Positions 1-8,041 are shown, counted from the stretch's first letter. The stretch is 42,800 nucleotides of DNA from JBOFMT01 sp051658525 (GCA_051658525.1 JBOFMT010000036.1:1-42800); one strand, 5' to 3'. The notes: a model not told the origin generated them from the sequence alone. Numbers and translations: made by a program.

Positions 1-40
1 GATTAAAAGTCAGATGCTCTACCAACTGAGCTAACGGGTC
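1..40 (-). tRNA. tRNA-Lys(TTT), partial at window edge
   Basis: The reverse complement starts GACCCGTTAGCTC, continues through a D-arm with GGTAGAGC and reaches the anticodon loop CTTTTAA (anticodon TTT, Lys). The window edge cuts it inside the anticodon stem, so the variable, T and acceptor 3' parts are not visible. It is the last visible member of a minus-strand tRNA cluster. Confidence 0.9.
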
Positions 41-50
41 ATCAAATAAA

Positions 51-126
51 TGGCTGGGCTATCTGGATTCGAACCAGAGAAATGCCAGAGTCAAAGTCTG
101 GTGCCTTACCGCTTGGCTATAGCCCA
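51..126 (-). tRNA. tRNA-Gln(TTG)
   Basis: A full cloverleaf is visible on the minus strand. The acceptor stem is TGGGCTA/TAGCCCA, the discriminator is G, and CCA is encoded. The anticodon loop CTTTGAC gives TTG. The T-arm is CTGGTTCGAATCCAG. The U1-A72 acceptor end is typical of tRNA-Gln. Confidence 0.95.
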
Positions 127-154
127 ATATTTGATGAAACAATTTAATTTAAAA

Positions 155-238
155 TGGTGGGAGGGGACGGATTCGAACCGCCGAACCGTAAGGAACTGAG
201 TTACAGTCAGTCGCGTTTAGCCTCTTCGCTACCCGCCC
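155..238 (-). tRNA. tRNA-Tyr(GTA), long variable arm
   Basis: An 84-nt class II tRNA with anticodon loop CTGTAAC (GTA), a long variable arm, T-loop TTCGAAT and encoded CCA. As read, the acceptor stem is GGGCGGG against CCCTCCC, which leaves a C4-U69 mismatch; all other pairs are G-C. It lies between the Thr and Gln tRNA genes. Confidence 0.92.
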
Positions 239-249
239 ACAAATTTTAA

Positions 250-325
<76 letters not shown>

Positions 326-332
326 GTATAAA

Positions 333-408
333 TGGTGGGGGTTAACGGGCTCGAACCGCTGACCCTCTGCTTGTAAGGCAGATGCTCTCCCAACTGAGCT
401 AAACCCCC
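333..408 (-). tRNA. tRNA-Val(TAC)
   Basis: Minus-strand cloverleaf with acceptor GGGGGTT/AACCCCC, anticodon loop CTTACAA (TAC, Val), T-loop TTCGAGC and encoded CCA. It is the first tRNA of the cluster, about 44 nt downstream of a strong promoter. Confidence 0.95.
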
Positions 409-451
409 GTGGACATCCTCGATTAAACTGTTTTAACCTTGGTGCCAATAT

Positions 452-480
452 ATAATACCATTCTGACAAAAAAGTGTCAA
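452..480 (-). promoter_or_regulatory. Sigma-A promoter of the tRNA cluster
   Basis: On the minus strand a perfect -35 TTGACA (475-480) and a -10 TATTAT (452-457) are separated by exactly 17 bases. The first product downstream is tRNA-Val. The promoter lies directly after the nucleoside hydrolase gene. No convincing terminator separates the two, so some read-through into the tRNAs is possible. Confidence 0.85.
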
Positions 481-538
481 TCATTTCTTTGCATTTTTTT
501 ATTTTTTTTTGCTATTGGATTATGGGACAAAAAACAGC

Positions 539-1513
539 CTATTTTTTCTCGATGTTCGTTATCCTACCCATACCCGTTTCTAAGCCATGTTGTAAACATG
601 ATTCAAAGATTTCATCACATCGTATTGAGTCTAAATGTTCGACAATTTCAATCGCAGGATTATGATCTTGTAGTTGTGTCATCCCACGATATGCACCATC
701 GATAACAACTTCAACTCCACAAACAACGACCTGCTTACATACACTACTTGAAAGTGCGTAAAGTACAACAAGTAAATCATGCATTACCCCACCAGCTAAA
801 TGATCTTCTAGTTGGTATTGTAAGATATAGTCTTGCGCAATAGCTTCTAAAAAGCCTCCTAGTGCACCAAAACGTTTGGTATAATACGCTAATTTTTGGT
901 GAGTCGTCAAAACCAAATGGGTTGCATGTAAGCCAATCATCGTAATATTCGTCATTTGTGCGATGGTTGTAAGCACTTGGTTGGCTGCGAGTGCATCAAA
1001 CCAATAGTTAAACTCCGCATGCGGTGTCACATTTCCACGCGTCATGCTTCCTCCCATCGTATAGATGTGTTTGATTCGCGCACCAAAATTAGAATCGTGT
1101 GCCTGCGCTTGTGCAATATTCGTCAGTGGTCCTAGGGCAATCACTTCAACCTCATTGGGATACTTGTTCGTGATGCGTGTATAAAAATCTACAGCCGATT
1201 CCTGTGCAAGGTGAACCGGGTCAACATCCAAGCAAACACCACCAATACCACGACTTCCATGGTACGCACTCGCATCACAATCCATACCTTCTGGATGTTC
1301 TTGCAAGCTCTTGTTAGCTCCTACATAGACATTACAATCCAACCCTAGCATTGTTACTAATCCCAATGCATTATCGCGAACACTAGTAAGCTCTTTATTA
1401 CCAGCAACCACACAAATACCTAGAATATCAAAAGCACCACTTGCAGCTGCCGCTACAATGCCAAATGCATCATCCACACCAGGATCACAATCAATGATTA
1501 GTTTTCGTTTCAT
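539..1513 (-). CDS. Nucleoside hydrolase (inosine-uridine-preferring type)
   Basis: Predicted to hydrolyse the N-glycosidic bond of ribonucleosides, giving free base and ribose in the cytoplasm. The N-terminus carries the family signature DCDPGVDDA (residues 9-17), whose aspartates bind calcium and the ribose. ALGPLTNIA and the TMGGS segment follow, both typical of the IunH/Rih family. At 324 aa it has full family length. It is the last gene of the dbpA-aspA-cutC-rbsK operon and its start overlaps the rbsK end by 23 bp. The ATG is preceded by a GAGAGGAAG ribosome site inside rbsK. Pairing with a ribokinase makes a salvage pathway likely: ribose released here is phosphorylated by the neighbour. 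Base specificity (purine, pyrimidine or a modified nucleoside) cannot be told from the sequence. Confidence 0.9.
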   Translation of the reverse strand: MKRKLIIDCDPGVDDAFGIVAAAASGAFDILGICVVAGNKELTSVRDNALGLVTMLGLDCNVYVGANKSLQEHPEGMDCDASAYHGSRGIGGVCLDVDPVHLAQESAVDFYTRITNKYPNEVEVIALGPLTNIAQAQAHDSNFGARIKHIYTMGGSMTRGNVTPHAEFNYWFDALAANQVLTTIAQMTNITMIGLHATHLVLTTHQKLAYYTKRFGALGGFLEAIAQDYILQYQLEDHLAGGVMHDLLVVLYALSSSVCKQVVVCGVEVVIDGAYRGMTQLQDHNPAIEIVEHLDSIRCDEIFESCLQHGLETGMGRITNIEKK

Positions 1514-2375
1514 CTTCTACTTCCTCTCGATAAGGTAATGCTGTTTGCGCACCAAGTTTGGTAATTGCACAGGCAGCAACGTTCATCCCAAAGCGCAAAC
1601 TGTGAACAACATCCCATCCTTGCACAATTCCATAGGCAAAACCACCATGCAGCGCATCTCCAGCACCCGTTGTATCTACAACATGTGTTGGCACTGCTAG
1701 TAAGTGTTGCAAACGATGTTGCGAAAAGACATAAGCGCCATCACTTCCGGCACTTACAATCAATTTTTCAGGATAGTTTGCTAAGACACATTCCATACTT
1801 TCGCTAAACAAGCTAGCAACTTCATGTCGATTGGGTATCAAGTAGCTGATATCAGCTAGTAAGCCTTCTGGTAAGCTTTGCGCTGGGGCTGGATTTAATA
1901 AGACAGGGATTCCTGCTGCTTTCGCAAATCTTGCTACTGCACACACGGTATCCATCGGGATTTCTAATTGCATAACTATCAAATCCGCCTGCAACAACAC
2001 TTCGTGATGGGCTTCAATATAGGAACAATCAACATGCGCATTTGCACCTGGTACGACGACAATGGCATTATCATGATCGGCCACGGTGATGTTAGCAATC
2101 CCACTATGCGCATCACAACGCTTGATATATGTTGTATCTACTCTATTCGTTCGAAAATTTTCAAGTAATAATTCCCCATATGTATCTTGACCAACAGCAC
2201 CCAACATCGTTACCTTTGCCCCAAGTCGTGCAGCAGCAATGGCTTGATTGGCACCTTTTCCACCAAATTGTGTGGAAAACGCTTGTCCCGTTAAAGTTTC
2301 TCCAAGTTTAGGGTAGGAAGACACTTCACAAATCAAATCCATATTGATACTGCCAACCACTACGATGTGATTCAT
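1491..2375 (-). CDS. rbsK: Ribokinase
   Basis: PfkB-family sugar kinase of 294 aa that phosphorylates D-ribose to ribose-5-phosphate using ATP. The N-terminal motif GSINMDL and the substrate-binding GGKGANQA (residues 38-45) are those of ribokinases. The C-terminal DTTGAGDALHGGFAYG contains the catalytic aspartate and anion hole of PfkB signature 2. The start overlaps the cutC stop by 4 bp (ATGA type), and the 3' end overlaps the nucleoside hydrolase gene, so the three are probably translationally coupled. Ribose supply most likely comes from that hydrolase, since no ribose transporter is encoded nearby. A related specificity such as deoxyribokinase is possible, but the GGKGANQA context favours ribose. 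Confidence 0.92.
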   Translation of the reverse strand: MNHIVVVGSINMDLICEVSSYPKLGETLTGQAFSTQFGGKGANQAIAAARLGAKVTMLGAVGQDTYGELLLENFRTNRVDTTYIKRCDAHSGIANITVADHDNAIVVVPGANAHVDCSYIEAHHEVLLQADLIVMQLEIPMDTVCAVARFAKAAGIPVLLNPAPAQSLPEGLLADISYLIPNRHEVASLFSESMECVLANYPEKLIVSAGSDGAYVFSQHRLQHLLAVPTHVVDTTGAGDALHGGFAYGIVQGWDVVHSLRFGMNVAACAITKLGAQTALPYREEVEDETKTNH

Positions 2376-3088
2376 TTAAAACACTCCTGAACTTGGCGTA
2401 AGCACACCGCATCCAAACAACGTTTTCTTTGATCGGCATAACTAGCAAAACTTACTGTAGCAAGATAGGGCAGAGCGATGGTTTTACTGAAGCTTCCATG
2501 CACTTCACGAATCTTTGTCGCTTGTTTTAATGTTTGCACATTGGCAGGAGTCACTCCACAACCAGCTAAAATCGTCATCGTTGGTGCAGCAATTGCAACC
2601 GCTTGTTTTAAGTTTGATGTACCAGCAGCTACATCACTTGCTCCACCACTCGTTAATACTCTAGTAATACCCATATTTTTTAAGCATTGGATCGTTTCTA
2701 AATAAGGAATACACTGATCCACCGCACGGTGAATAACCAATGTTTTATCAAAGAGCGCACACAAACTTTGCATACGACGCAGGTGTTCCCAATTCATTTG
2801 TTGGCTAGTCGTAATCGAACCAAATGCGATGCCATCTGCACCTTGCTCCAACAAACTTCTCGCATCTTCTAACATGATATCCATTTCATCTTCGCTAAAA
2901 TAAAAGTCATCCCCACGAAGTCGTACCATCGCAATGACTTCAAGACCCAATGCTTTTACTTTTTTACACAAGGAAACACTGGGTGTTAATCCACCCAGTG
3001 CCAATGCTGCATTTAATTCTACCCGTTCTACACCATTTGCTTTCGCAACTAGTGCATCCTCATAGGTTTCGATACAAACTTCTACCAT
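2372..3088 (-). CDS. cutC: CutC family protein
   Basis: A 238-aa protein with the CutC N-terminal pattern: EVCIETYEDA, then GVERVELNAALALGGLTPS, then a TIM-barrel with MVRLRGDDFYF and the late LTSGGASDVAAG segment. The family (PF03932) was named for copper homeostasis, but its biochemical reaction is not settled. Nothing else in this operon relates to copper. The gene sits between aspartase and ribokinase, and the start codon overlaps the aspA stop (TAATG). The context of ribokinase and nucleoside hydrolase fits a metabolic role in sugar or nucleoside use better than metal handling; that is inference from neighbourhood only. Confidence 0.88.
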   Translation of the reverse strand: MVEVCIETYEDALVAKANGVERVELNAALALGGLTPSVSLCKKVKALGLEVIAMVRLRGDDFYFSEDEMDIMLEDARSLLEQGADGIAFGSITTSQQMNWEHLRRMQSLCALFDKTLVIHRAVDQCIPYLETIQCLKNMGITRVLTSGGASDVAAGTSNLKQAVAIAAPTMTILAGCGVTPANVQTLKQATKIREVHGSFSKTIALPYLATVSFASYADQRKRCLDAVCLRQVQECFK

Positions 3089-4503
3089 TAGCGCTGTACC
3101 ATATCCTTTCCTTTGATTCCAGGCGATGTCATCGCATCTACGTTTAAAATTACCTTTAATTGCTCTTCTGTTAATACATTAGCTTCTTGAATCACTTCAC
3201 GAATATTACGGTTTTCATTCAATGCCTTTTTTGCTAGCTTGCTTGCTTGTTCATAGCCAACATGCGGAGCAATCGCCGTTACGATACCAACAGAATTTTC
3301 AACCCAAAACATACAGTTTTCCACATTTGCTTCCAAATCGCGAATGGCATTGCTCCTTAAGGTTGCACAACCATTTTTTAAGATAACCAAACTTTGAAAT
3401 AAATTATAGAACATTACCGGTTCAAATACATTGAGCTCAAGTTGGCCCGCCTCTGCAGCTTTGGTAATCGTTAAATCGTTACCAAATACTTGAAAGCAGA
3501 TTTGATTCACTACTTCTACAATGACCGGATTTACTTTTCCAGGCATAATTGAAGAACCTGGCTGGCGCGATGGTAAGGTAATTTCCGCAAACCCTGTTTT
3601 CGGTCCTGAAGCCATCAAACGCAAGTCATTACACATCTTTGAAAGGTTAACCGCAAGTGTTTTTAATGCTGCACTTGACCAAACAACGGTATCTAAATTT
3701 CGTGTACCATCAATGAGGTTGGTTGCATTACATAAGCGTTGATCCGTAATTTTATTTAAGGTTGGAACGATGTTTTGAATATACGTTTCATCGGTATTCA
3801 AACCAGTCCCAACAGCAGTAGCCCCCATATTTACGATGCGTAAGCCATCAAAGGCTTGATCTAATCGTCTAATATCACGCTTTAAACTCGTTGAAAAAGC
3901 CGCAAACTCTTGTCCTAGTTTGATTGGTACCGCATCTTGCAAATGGGTTCTTCCCATTTTTAAAATACCATCAAACTGCAAGGCCTTAGAGTCAAGCTCA
4001 CTACACAACAGTTTTAATTCATGCACAAGTTCATCGTGTAAAATCAAACCTGCTAGTTTATTGGCTGTAGGAAAGACATCGTTGGTAGATTGTCCAAAAT
4101 TAATATGATCATTGGGATGAATATAACGATAGTCCCCCAACTCTTTTCCCGCTAATTGCAAAGCGCGATTGGCAATTACCTCATTGGCATTCATATTCAA
4201 TGAAGTTCCTGCTCCCCCTTGGATTACATCGGTTACAAAATAGTCATTTAAGTCACCTTTAATGACATCATTACACGCTTTATCAATAAAATTAAAGCGT
4301 TCTTGATCCAAATACCCACATTCATAGTTTACAATCGCACACGCTTTTTTCACAATTCCCAAAGAGCGAATCAAATATGGATTCACCTTAAGCCCTGTGA
4401 TTTTAAAATTATCCAAAGCTCGCTGTGTTTGGGCACCATATAACATGTCCTTTTCTATGTAAACTTCACCTAGTGCATCCGTTTCTACCCGATATTCTTT
4501 CAT
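3088..4503 (-). CDS. aspA: Aspartate ammonia-lyase (aspartase)
   Basis: Fumarase/aspartase superfamily enzyme of 471 aa that converts L-aspartate to fumarate and ammonia, feeding anaerobic fumarate metabolism. The start MKEYRVETDALGEV, the segment YGAQTQRALDNFKITG, the HPNDHINFGQSTNDVFPT block and the GSSIMPGKVNP signature loop (catalytic serine) are all present. Length and the ETDALGE start favour aspartase over class II fumarase. It lies 4 bp after dbpA, and its stop overlaps the cutC start by one base. The ATG follows an AAAGGGG ribosome site at the end of dbpA. The joint operon with an RNA helicase looks like a run of co-directional genes, not a pathway. Confidence 0.93.
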   Translation of the reverse strand: MKEYRVETDALGEVYIEKDMLYGAQTQRALDNFKITGLKVNPYLIRSLGIVKKACAIVNYECGYLDQERFNFIDKACNDVIKGDLNDYFVTDVIQGGAGTSLNMNANEVIANRALQLAGKELGDYRYIHPNDHINFGQSTNDVFPTANKLAGLILHDELVHELKLLCSELDSKALQFDGILKMGRTHLQDAVPIKLGQEFAAFSTSLKRDIRRLDQAFDGLRIVNMGATAVGTGLNTDETYIQNIVPTLNKITDQRLCNATNLIDGTRNLDTVVWSSAALKTLAVNLSKMCNDLRLMASGPKTGFAEITLPSRQPGSSIMPGKVNPVIVEVVNQICFQVFGNDLTITKAAEAGQLELNVFEPVMFYNLFQSLVILKNGCATLRSNAIRDLEANVENCMFWVENSVGIVTAIAPHVGYEQASKLAKKALNENRNIREVIQEANVLTEEQLKVILNVDAMTSPGIKGKDMVQR

Positions 4504-4507
4504 CTTT

Positions 4508-5938
4508 TTACCCCTTTGCTTTTTCTACTTTTACCTGTTTTCCTTTGATGGTTTTCTTTTGTAATGCAGTTAATACTACATCTCCCTTTTGATTCAATAC
4601 GTCAACATAACTTGTCGTATCCTTGATATTAATACGTCCAATATCTTCAAAAGCCACTCCTTCAATTTCAAGTATAGCTCCCAATAAGTCTTTGGCACGC
4701 ATTTTTTTGTTTTTCCCTGCACCAAAATATAAGGTACAAACTTCTGCTTTTTGGAAATCTTTCTTTTTGTTTTCTACTTTTTTTGAATGCATTAAGTGCT
4801 CTAAATTAATTTCATTTTCCATCAAATGTTTGATTTCATAGGCTTGGACATGAAGATATGGATAGTCTACTTCTAATTGATCCAAACGTTCCAATTCCCC
4901 GCGTTCAATTAAACTAATCGCTGTTCCACTTTGATTCATACGTCCACTTCTCCCACTACGGTGGATATAGCTTTCTGAATGCAATGGGAAGTCATAATGG
5001 ACAACCAATGATACTTTTTCCACATCAATTCCCCTTGCAGCAACATCGGTTGCTACCAGCACACGATAGGTTCCATTACGGAATCCTTCTAAGTATTTCG
5101 TACGTTCCTTTTGTAACAATCCTCCATGAATTCTCGCAACACTGACGTGTTGGTCTAGTAACGCTTCATACACGTCTTCTACTACTTCTTGCATATTCGC
5201 AAAGACAATCGCACTTTCAATGTATTCTTCACTTAACAAGGCTTCCAGTGCCATCACTTTATTCTTTTTAGTCACCGTATAGTAACCATGGTTGATATTT
5301 GCACCTGGTTGACTTTCGTCTTCAATTACAATTTCCTTCGCATCGTTTAAATACGTATGAGCTAATTCAACAATACGCTCTGGCATTGTCGCGGAAAAGA
5401 GTGCAGTAACACGCTCTTTCGGTAAATAGCTCATAATTTCTTCTACTTGATCAATAAAGCCCATTTTCAACATTTCATCCGCTTCATCCAGTACGAAGTA
5501 TTTAACTTCTGATAAATCCAGGGTTCCACGTTCCAAGTGATCAATTACACGTCCTGGTGTTCCAACAACCAAATGTGTTTTTTGCTTCAACTCTTTGATT
5601 TGATTGGAAATTGGAGAGCGCCCAAATAGCGCAATCGTGTGCAAACGCTTGTAAAGACCAATATTGAAACATTCATCTTTTACCTGCATCGCAAGCTCAC
5701 GTGTTGGTGTTAAGATAAGTGCTTGCGGTTTATTGGCTTCCCATGATGTACGAGCAATCAGTGGAATCGCAAAACTCGCCGTTTTTCCACTACCGGTTTT
5801 GGATTGTACCAAAACATCGTTGCCATCAAGTACATCATCGATAACGCCACGTTGGACGTCTGTCGGTGCATCGTACCCCATTTTATCTAGAGCCTTTAAT
5901 ATCTCAGGTTCAATATCGTAATGATTAAATTTTTTCAT
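4508..5938 (-). CDS. dbpA: DEAD-box RNA helicase, DbpA/YxiN type
   Basis: ATP-dependent RNA helicase of 476 aa. Motifs in order: Q motif near residue 28, motif I QSKTGSGKT, Ia PTRELA, Ib GTPGR, II DEAD, III SAT, V ATDVAARGID and VI HRSGRSGR. After the core, residues ~400-476 form a C-terminal RNA-recognition-like domain (VCTLYFGAGKNKKMRAKDLL and following) like that of DbpA and B. subtilis YxiN. In those proteins this domain recognises hairpin 92 of 23S rRNA during large-subunit assembly. First gene of the operon; a promoter with an extended -10 lies ~35 bp upstream, inside a perfect inverted repeat (5967-5996). CshA-type helicases are the alternative, but the C-terminal domain argues for DbpA. 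Confidence 0.9.
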   Translation of the reverse strand: MKKFNHYDIEPEILKALDKMGYDAPTDVQRGVIDDVLDGNDVLVQSKTGSGKTASFAIPLIARTSWEANKPQALILTPTRELAMQVKDECFNIGLYKRLHTIALFGRSPISNQIKELKQKTHLVVGTPGRVIDHLERGTLDLSEVKYFVLDEADEMLKMGFIDQVEEIMSYLPKERVTALFSATMPERIVELAHTYLNDAKEIVIEDESQPGANINHGYYTVTKKNKVMALEALLSEEYIESAIVFANMQEVVEDVYEALLDQHVSVARIHGGLLQKERTKYLEGFRNGTYRVLVATDVAARGIDVEKVSLVVHYDFPLHSESYIHRSGRSGRMNQSGTAISLIERGELERLDQLEVDYPYLHVQAYEIKHLMENEINLEHLMHSKKVENKKKDFQKAEVCTLYFGAGKNKKMRAKDLLGAILEIEGVAFEDIGRINIKDTTSYVDVLNQKGDVVLTALQKKTIKGKQVKVEKAKG

Positions 5939-5966
5939 GTGTAATCTCTTTCTGTTATTCCTAACG

Positions 5967-5996
5967 TTGGTATAATACGCACCCCTATTATACCAA
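5967..5996 (-). promoter_or_regulatory. Extended -10 promoter within a 10-bp inverted repeat, upstream of dbpA
   Basis: TTGGTATAAT (5967-5976) and its exact reverse complement ATTATACCAA (5987-5996) are separated by 10 bp. On the minus strand the right arm gives TGGTATAAT, an extended -10, about 45 bp before the dbpA ATG; no good -35 is visible. The left arm gives the same extended -10 on the plus strand. The repeat may be an operator, or a pair of face-to-face start sites. Confidence 0.6.
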
Positions 5997-6052
5997 AGAT
6001 TTGTCCATCTACACGTTTAATGTACAAAAGCCGACATTTCTCACGAAATCAT

Positions 6053-6080
6053 AAAAAAACGAGCTACCCGAAGGTAGCGC
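6053..6080 (-). terminator. Intrinsic terminator after pyrE
   Basis: On the minus strand GCTACC-TTCG-GGTAGC forms a tight stem with a stable tetraloop, followed by TCG and seven T. It lies ~15 bp after the pyrE stop. Confidence 0.9.
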
Positions 6081-6094
6081 GTTTTGATAATTTA

Positions 6095-6724
6095 TTAGTC
6101 CATCCAGGTAGCATCGCTTGGATTGCTTTGGAATTTCATGATTTTTGCCATATCTGCTGTTTCGATATAAGACAATTGTTCTGCTGTTTCTACCAAGGCT
6201 TTGAAGTTTGAAAGACTTGTGTTTTTGACACCAGCATCCGCTAAGCGTGTTTTCCCTTTTTCAAGATCGTAAGTAAAGATACTAGCAATTCCCAATACTT
6301 CAGCACCTGCTTCTTTTAATACATCTACTACGGTTAATACGCTTCCTGCTGTCGAAATTAAATCTTCCACAACAACAACTTTTTGACCTGGTAACAAGCG
6401 ACCTTCGATTTGGTTGCTACGTCCATGATCTTTTGCACTTCCACGCACATACCCCATTGGTAATTTCATGATATCTGCCGTAATGGCTGCATGCGCAATG
6501 CCCGCTGTTGAAGTTCCCATAATTACTTCTACTTCTGGATATTCACGTGCAATCATTTCAGCCATAGCTGACTCAACAATCGTACGTGCTTCATGATTGG
6601 AAAGAATCAAACGGTTGTCACAATAGATTGGACTTTTGATTCCACTTGCCCAAGTAAATGGATCGTTTGGTTTTAAGAAAACCGCTTCAATTTTTAATAG
6701 TTGTTCTGCAATTTTGTGTTCCAT
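6095..6724 (-). CDS. pyrE: Orotate phosphoribosyltransferase
   Basis: Converts orotate and PRPP to OMP in de novo UMP synthesis. The protein (209 aa from this start) has the type I phosphoribosyltransferase fold, with SPIYCDNR near the N-terminus, the MGTSTAGIAHA segment, GYVRGSAKDHGRSNQIEG for the flexible loop and the PRPP-binding VVVVEDLISTAGS. The reading frame is open further upstream, to 6751, inside pyrF. However, the ribosome site GGGGGAG stands 5 bp before the ATG at 6724; the ATG at 6727 overlaps the pyrF stop. Co-transcribed with pyrF under the PyrR-type attenuator and ended by the terminator at 6053-6080. Confidence 0.95.
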   Translation of the reverse strand: MEHKIAEQLLKIEAVFLKPNDPFTWASGIKSPIYCDNRLILSNHEARTIVESAMAEMIAREYPEVEVIMGTSTAGIAHAAITADIMKLPMGYVRGSAKDHGRSNQIEGRLLPGQKVVVVEDLISTAGSVLTVVDVLKEAGAEVLGIASIFTYDLEKGKTRLADAGVKNTSLSNFKALVETAEQLSYIETADMAKIMKFQSNPSDATWMD

Positions 6725-6726
6725 CA

Positions 6727-7431
6727 TTACTCCCCCAAGAAATCCGCACATACGCGGCGATACGCTGCAACAGGATCCGTTGCTCCTGTAATTGGTCTAC
6801 CCACTACAATAAAACTAGAACCATTCAAGCGAGCTTGTTTTGGGTCAGTTACGCGTTTTTGATCTCCTTGATCTCCATCTGCATAACGAATCCCAGGTGT
6901 GACCGTTAAGAATTCGCTACCACATGCAGCATTGATTTTACTAACTTCAAGTGGAGAGCAAACAACACCATCCAATCCAGCAGCTTTACTAACTTGTGCA
7001 TAGTGTTCTACTACTTCATCTAACTTACGTGTAATTAATAAATCTGCTTCCATTTGTGCTTGGCTTGTAGATGTAAGTTGGGTTACCGCAATTAGTTTTG
7101 GTACTTCATGAATTGCACCTTCTACCAACCCTTGTTTTGCTGCCTTCATCATTTCAAGTGTACCGAATGCATGTACATTGGTCATATCCACATCCAATTT
7201 CGCAATATTTTTCATTGCTTTGTATACTGTATTTGGAATATCACATAACTTTAAATCTAAGAAGATTTTATGTCCTCTTCCTTTGATTTCTCTTACAACA
7301 CTTGGTCCTTCTGCATAAAATAATTCCATCCCAATCTTAACAAAAGGTTTCTCCTCTTGAAACTTGTCCAAGAATGCTAGTGTACTAGCTGCATCTGCGA
7401 AATCACAGGCAATGATTACATCGTTCTTCAT
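6727..7431 (-). CDS. pyrF: Orotidine-5'-phosphate decarboxylase
   Basis: Decarboxylates OMP to UMP, the last step of de novo UMP synthesis. At 234 aa it matches the bacterial type 1 family. IIACDFADA (residues 5-13) and the DLKLCDIPNTV signature with the catalytic Asp-Lys-Asp network are present. TPGIR and VGRPITGATDP form the phosphate-binding end. ATG follows AGGAGG. The stop codon overlaps the upstream of the two candidate pyrE ATGs. Expression is probably controlled by the leader at 7466-7575, which has a PyrR box and a terminator. Confidence 0.95.
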   Translation of the reverse strand: MKNDVIIACDFADAASTLAFLDKFQEEKPFVKIGMELFYAEGPSVVREIKGRGHKIFLDLKLCDIPNTVYKAMKNIAKLDVDMTNVHAFGTLEMMKAAKQGLVEGAIHEVPKLIAVTQLTSTSQAQMEADLLITRKLDEVVEHYAQVSKAAGLDGVVCSPLEVSKINAACGSEFLTVTPGIRYADGDQGDQKRVTDPKQARLNGSSFIVVGRPITGATDPVAAYRRVCADFLGE

Positions 7432-7465
7432 AACTCACGTTCCTCCTATTTTTTTCAGGATACCG

Positions 7466-7501
7466 AAAAAAAAACCTTAATACCATAAAAGTACTAAGGT
7501 T
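7466..7501 (-). terminator. Attenuator terminator in the pyrFE leader
   Basis: On the minus strand AACCTTA and TAAGGTT pair (with a TAC/GTA inner helix), followed directly by a run of nine T, ~35 bp before pyrF. It sits between the PyrR box and the gene, where a regulated terminator is expected. CCTTA of its left arm can alternatively pair with TAAGG just after the PyrR box. Confidence 0.85.
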
Positions 7502-7540
7502 GTATCGTGCAGGTGAAAAAAAATTACGCGATCTTCCTTA

Positions 7541-7558
7541 TTAGCCTCTCTGGACTAA
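7541..7558 (-). promoter_or_regulatory. PyrR-binding RNA hairpin (pyr attenuator)
   Basis: The minus strand contains AGTCCAGAGAGGCT at 7543-7556, which matches the conserved PyrR loop known from Bacillus pyr leaders. TTAG and CTAA flank it and form the stem. In the known system UMP-bound PyrR stabilises this hairpin and lets the downstream terminator form. No pyrR gene is in the window. Confidence 0.88.
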
Positions 7559-7581
7559 CTTAAAGGTATCCTATTGCTAAT

Positions 7582-7610
7582 ATTATAACGAACCCTAACT
7601 TAAGTTGCAA
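7582..7610 (-). promoter_or_regulatory. Promoter of pyrFE
   Basis: Minus-strand -35 TTGCAA (7605-7610), 17-bp spacer and -10 TATAAT (7582-7587). The -35 is only ~12 bp from the fabZ stop, so there is no room for a terminator between the fatty-acid operon and this promoter. Confidence 0.85.
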
Positions 7611-7621
7611 GGATTTTTTCA

Positions 7622-8041
7622 CTAGACATGAAACATCAAATCCGCAACAACTGCAAGTTGTCCATCAACATAAGCCTCACCTTTGGCAAAACCAAGTCCA
7701 TGACGAACTTCTTTGCTCGTTACCTTTAAGATCATCGTATCACCAGGAATGACCTTCTTTTTAAAACGAACTTTATCAATCCCAGCAAAATAAGCAATTT
7801 TTCCACGATGCTGCTCCTGTGACAACAGTAATACCGCTCCTACTTGCGCTAAGGCTTCCACAATCAAAACACCTGGCATTACATGCTCTTGTGGAAAATG
7901 CCCACAAAAGAACGCTTCGTTTACACTTACATTTTTCTTCCCAACAATCGTCGTCTCATCCATTTCTAGAATTGCATCGACGAGTAACATCGGATAACGA
8001 TGTGGGATAATTTCTTGTATTTGAATTGAATTTAAGATCAT
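7622..8041 (-). CDS. fabZ: 3-hydroxyacyl-ACP dehydratase FabZ
   Basis: Dehydrates (3R)-hydroxyacyl-ACP to trans-2-enoyl-ACP in FASII elongation. The 139-aa hot-dog-fold protein has PHRYPMLLVD with the catalytic histidine, GHFP, and MPGVLIVEALAQ with the catalytic glutamate. It is the last gene of the fatty-acid operon, 1 bp after fabF. No separate fabM or fabA isomerase is visible in the window. FabN-like dual dehydratase/isomerase activity therefore cannot be excluded, because FabN and FabZ share these motifs. Confidence 0.93.
   Translation of the reverse strand: MILNSIQIQEIIPHRYPMLLVDAILEMDETTIVGKKNVSVNEAFFCGHFPQEHVMPGVLIVEALAQVGAVLLLSQEQHRGKIAYFAGIDKVRFKKKVIPGDTMILKVTSKEVRHGLGFAKGEAYVDGQLAVVADLMFHV

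Noticed and set aside
510..550. Possible terminator after the nucleoside hydrolase gene (AAAAAA...TTTTTT)
   Set aside because: The stem would be only A-T pairs and has no GC core or following T-run; not convincing.
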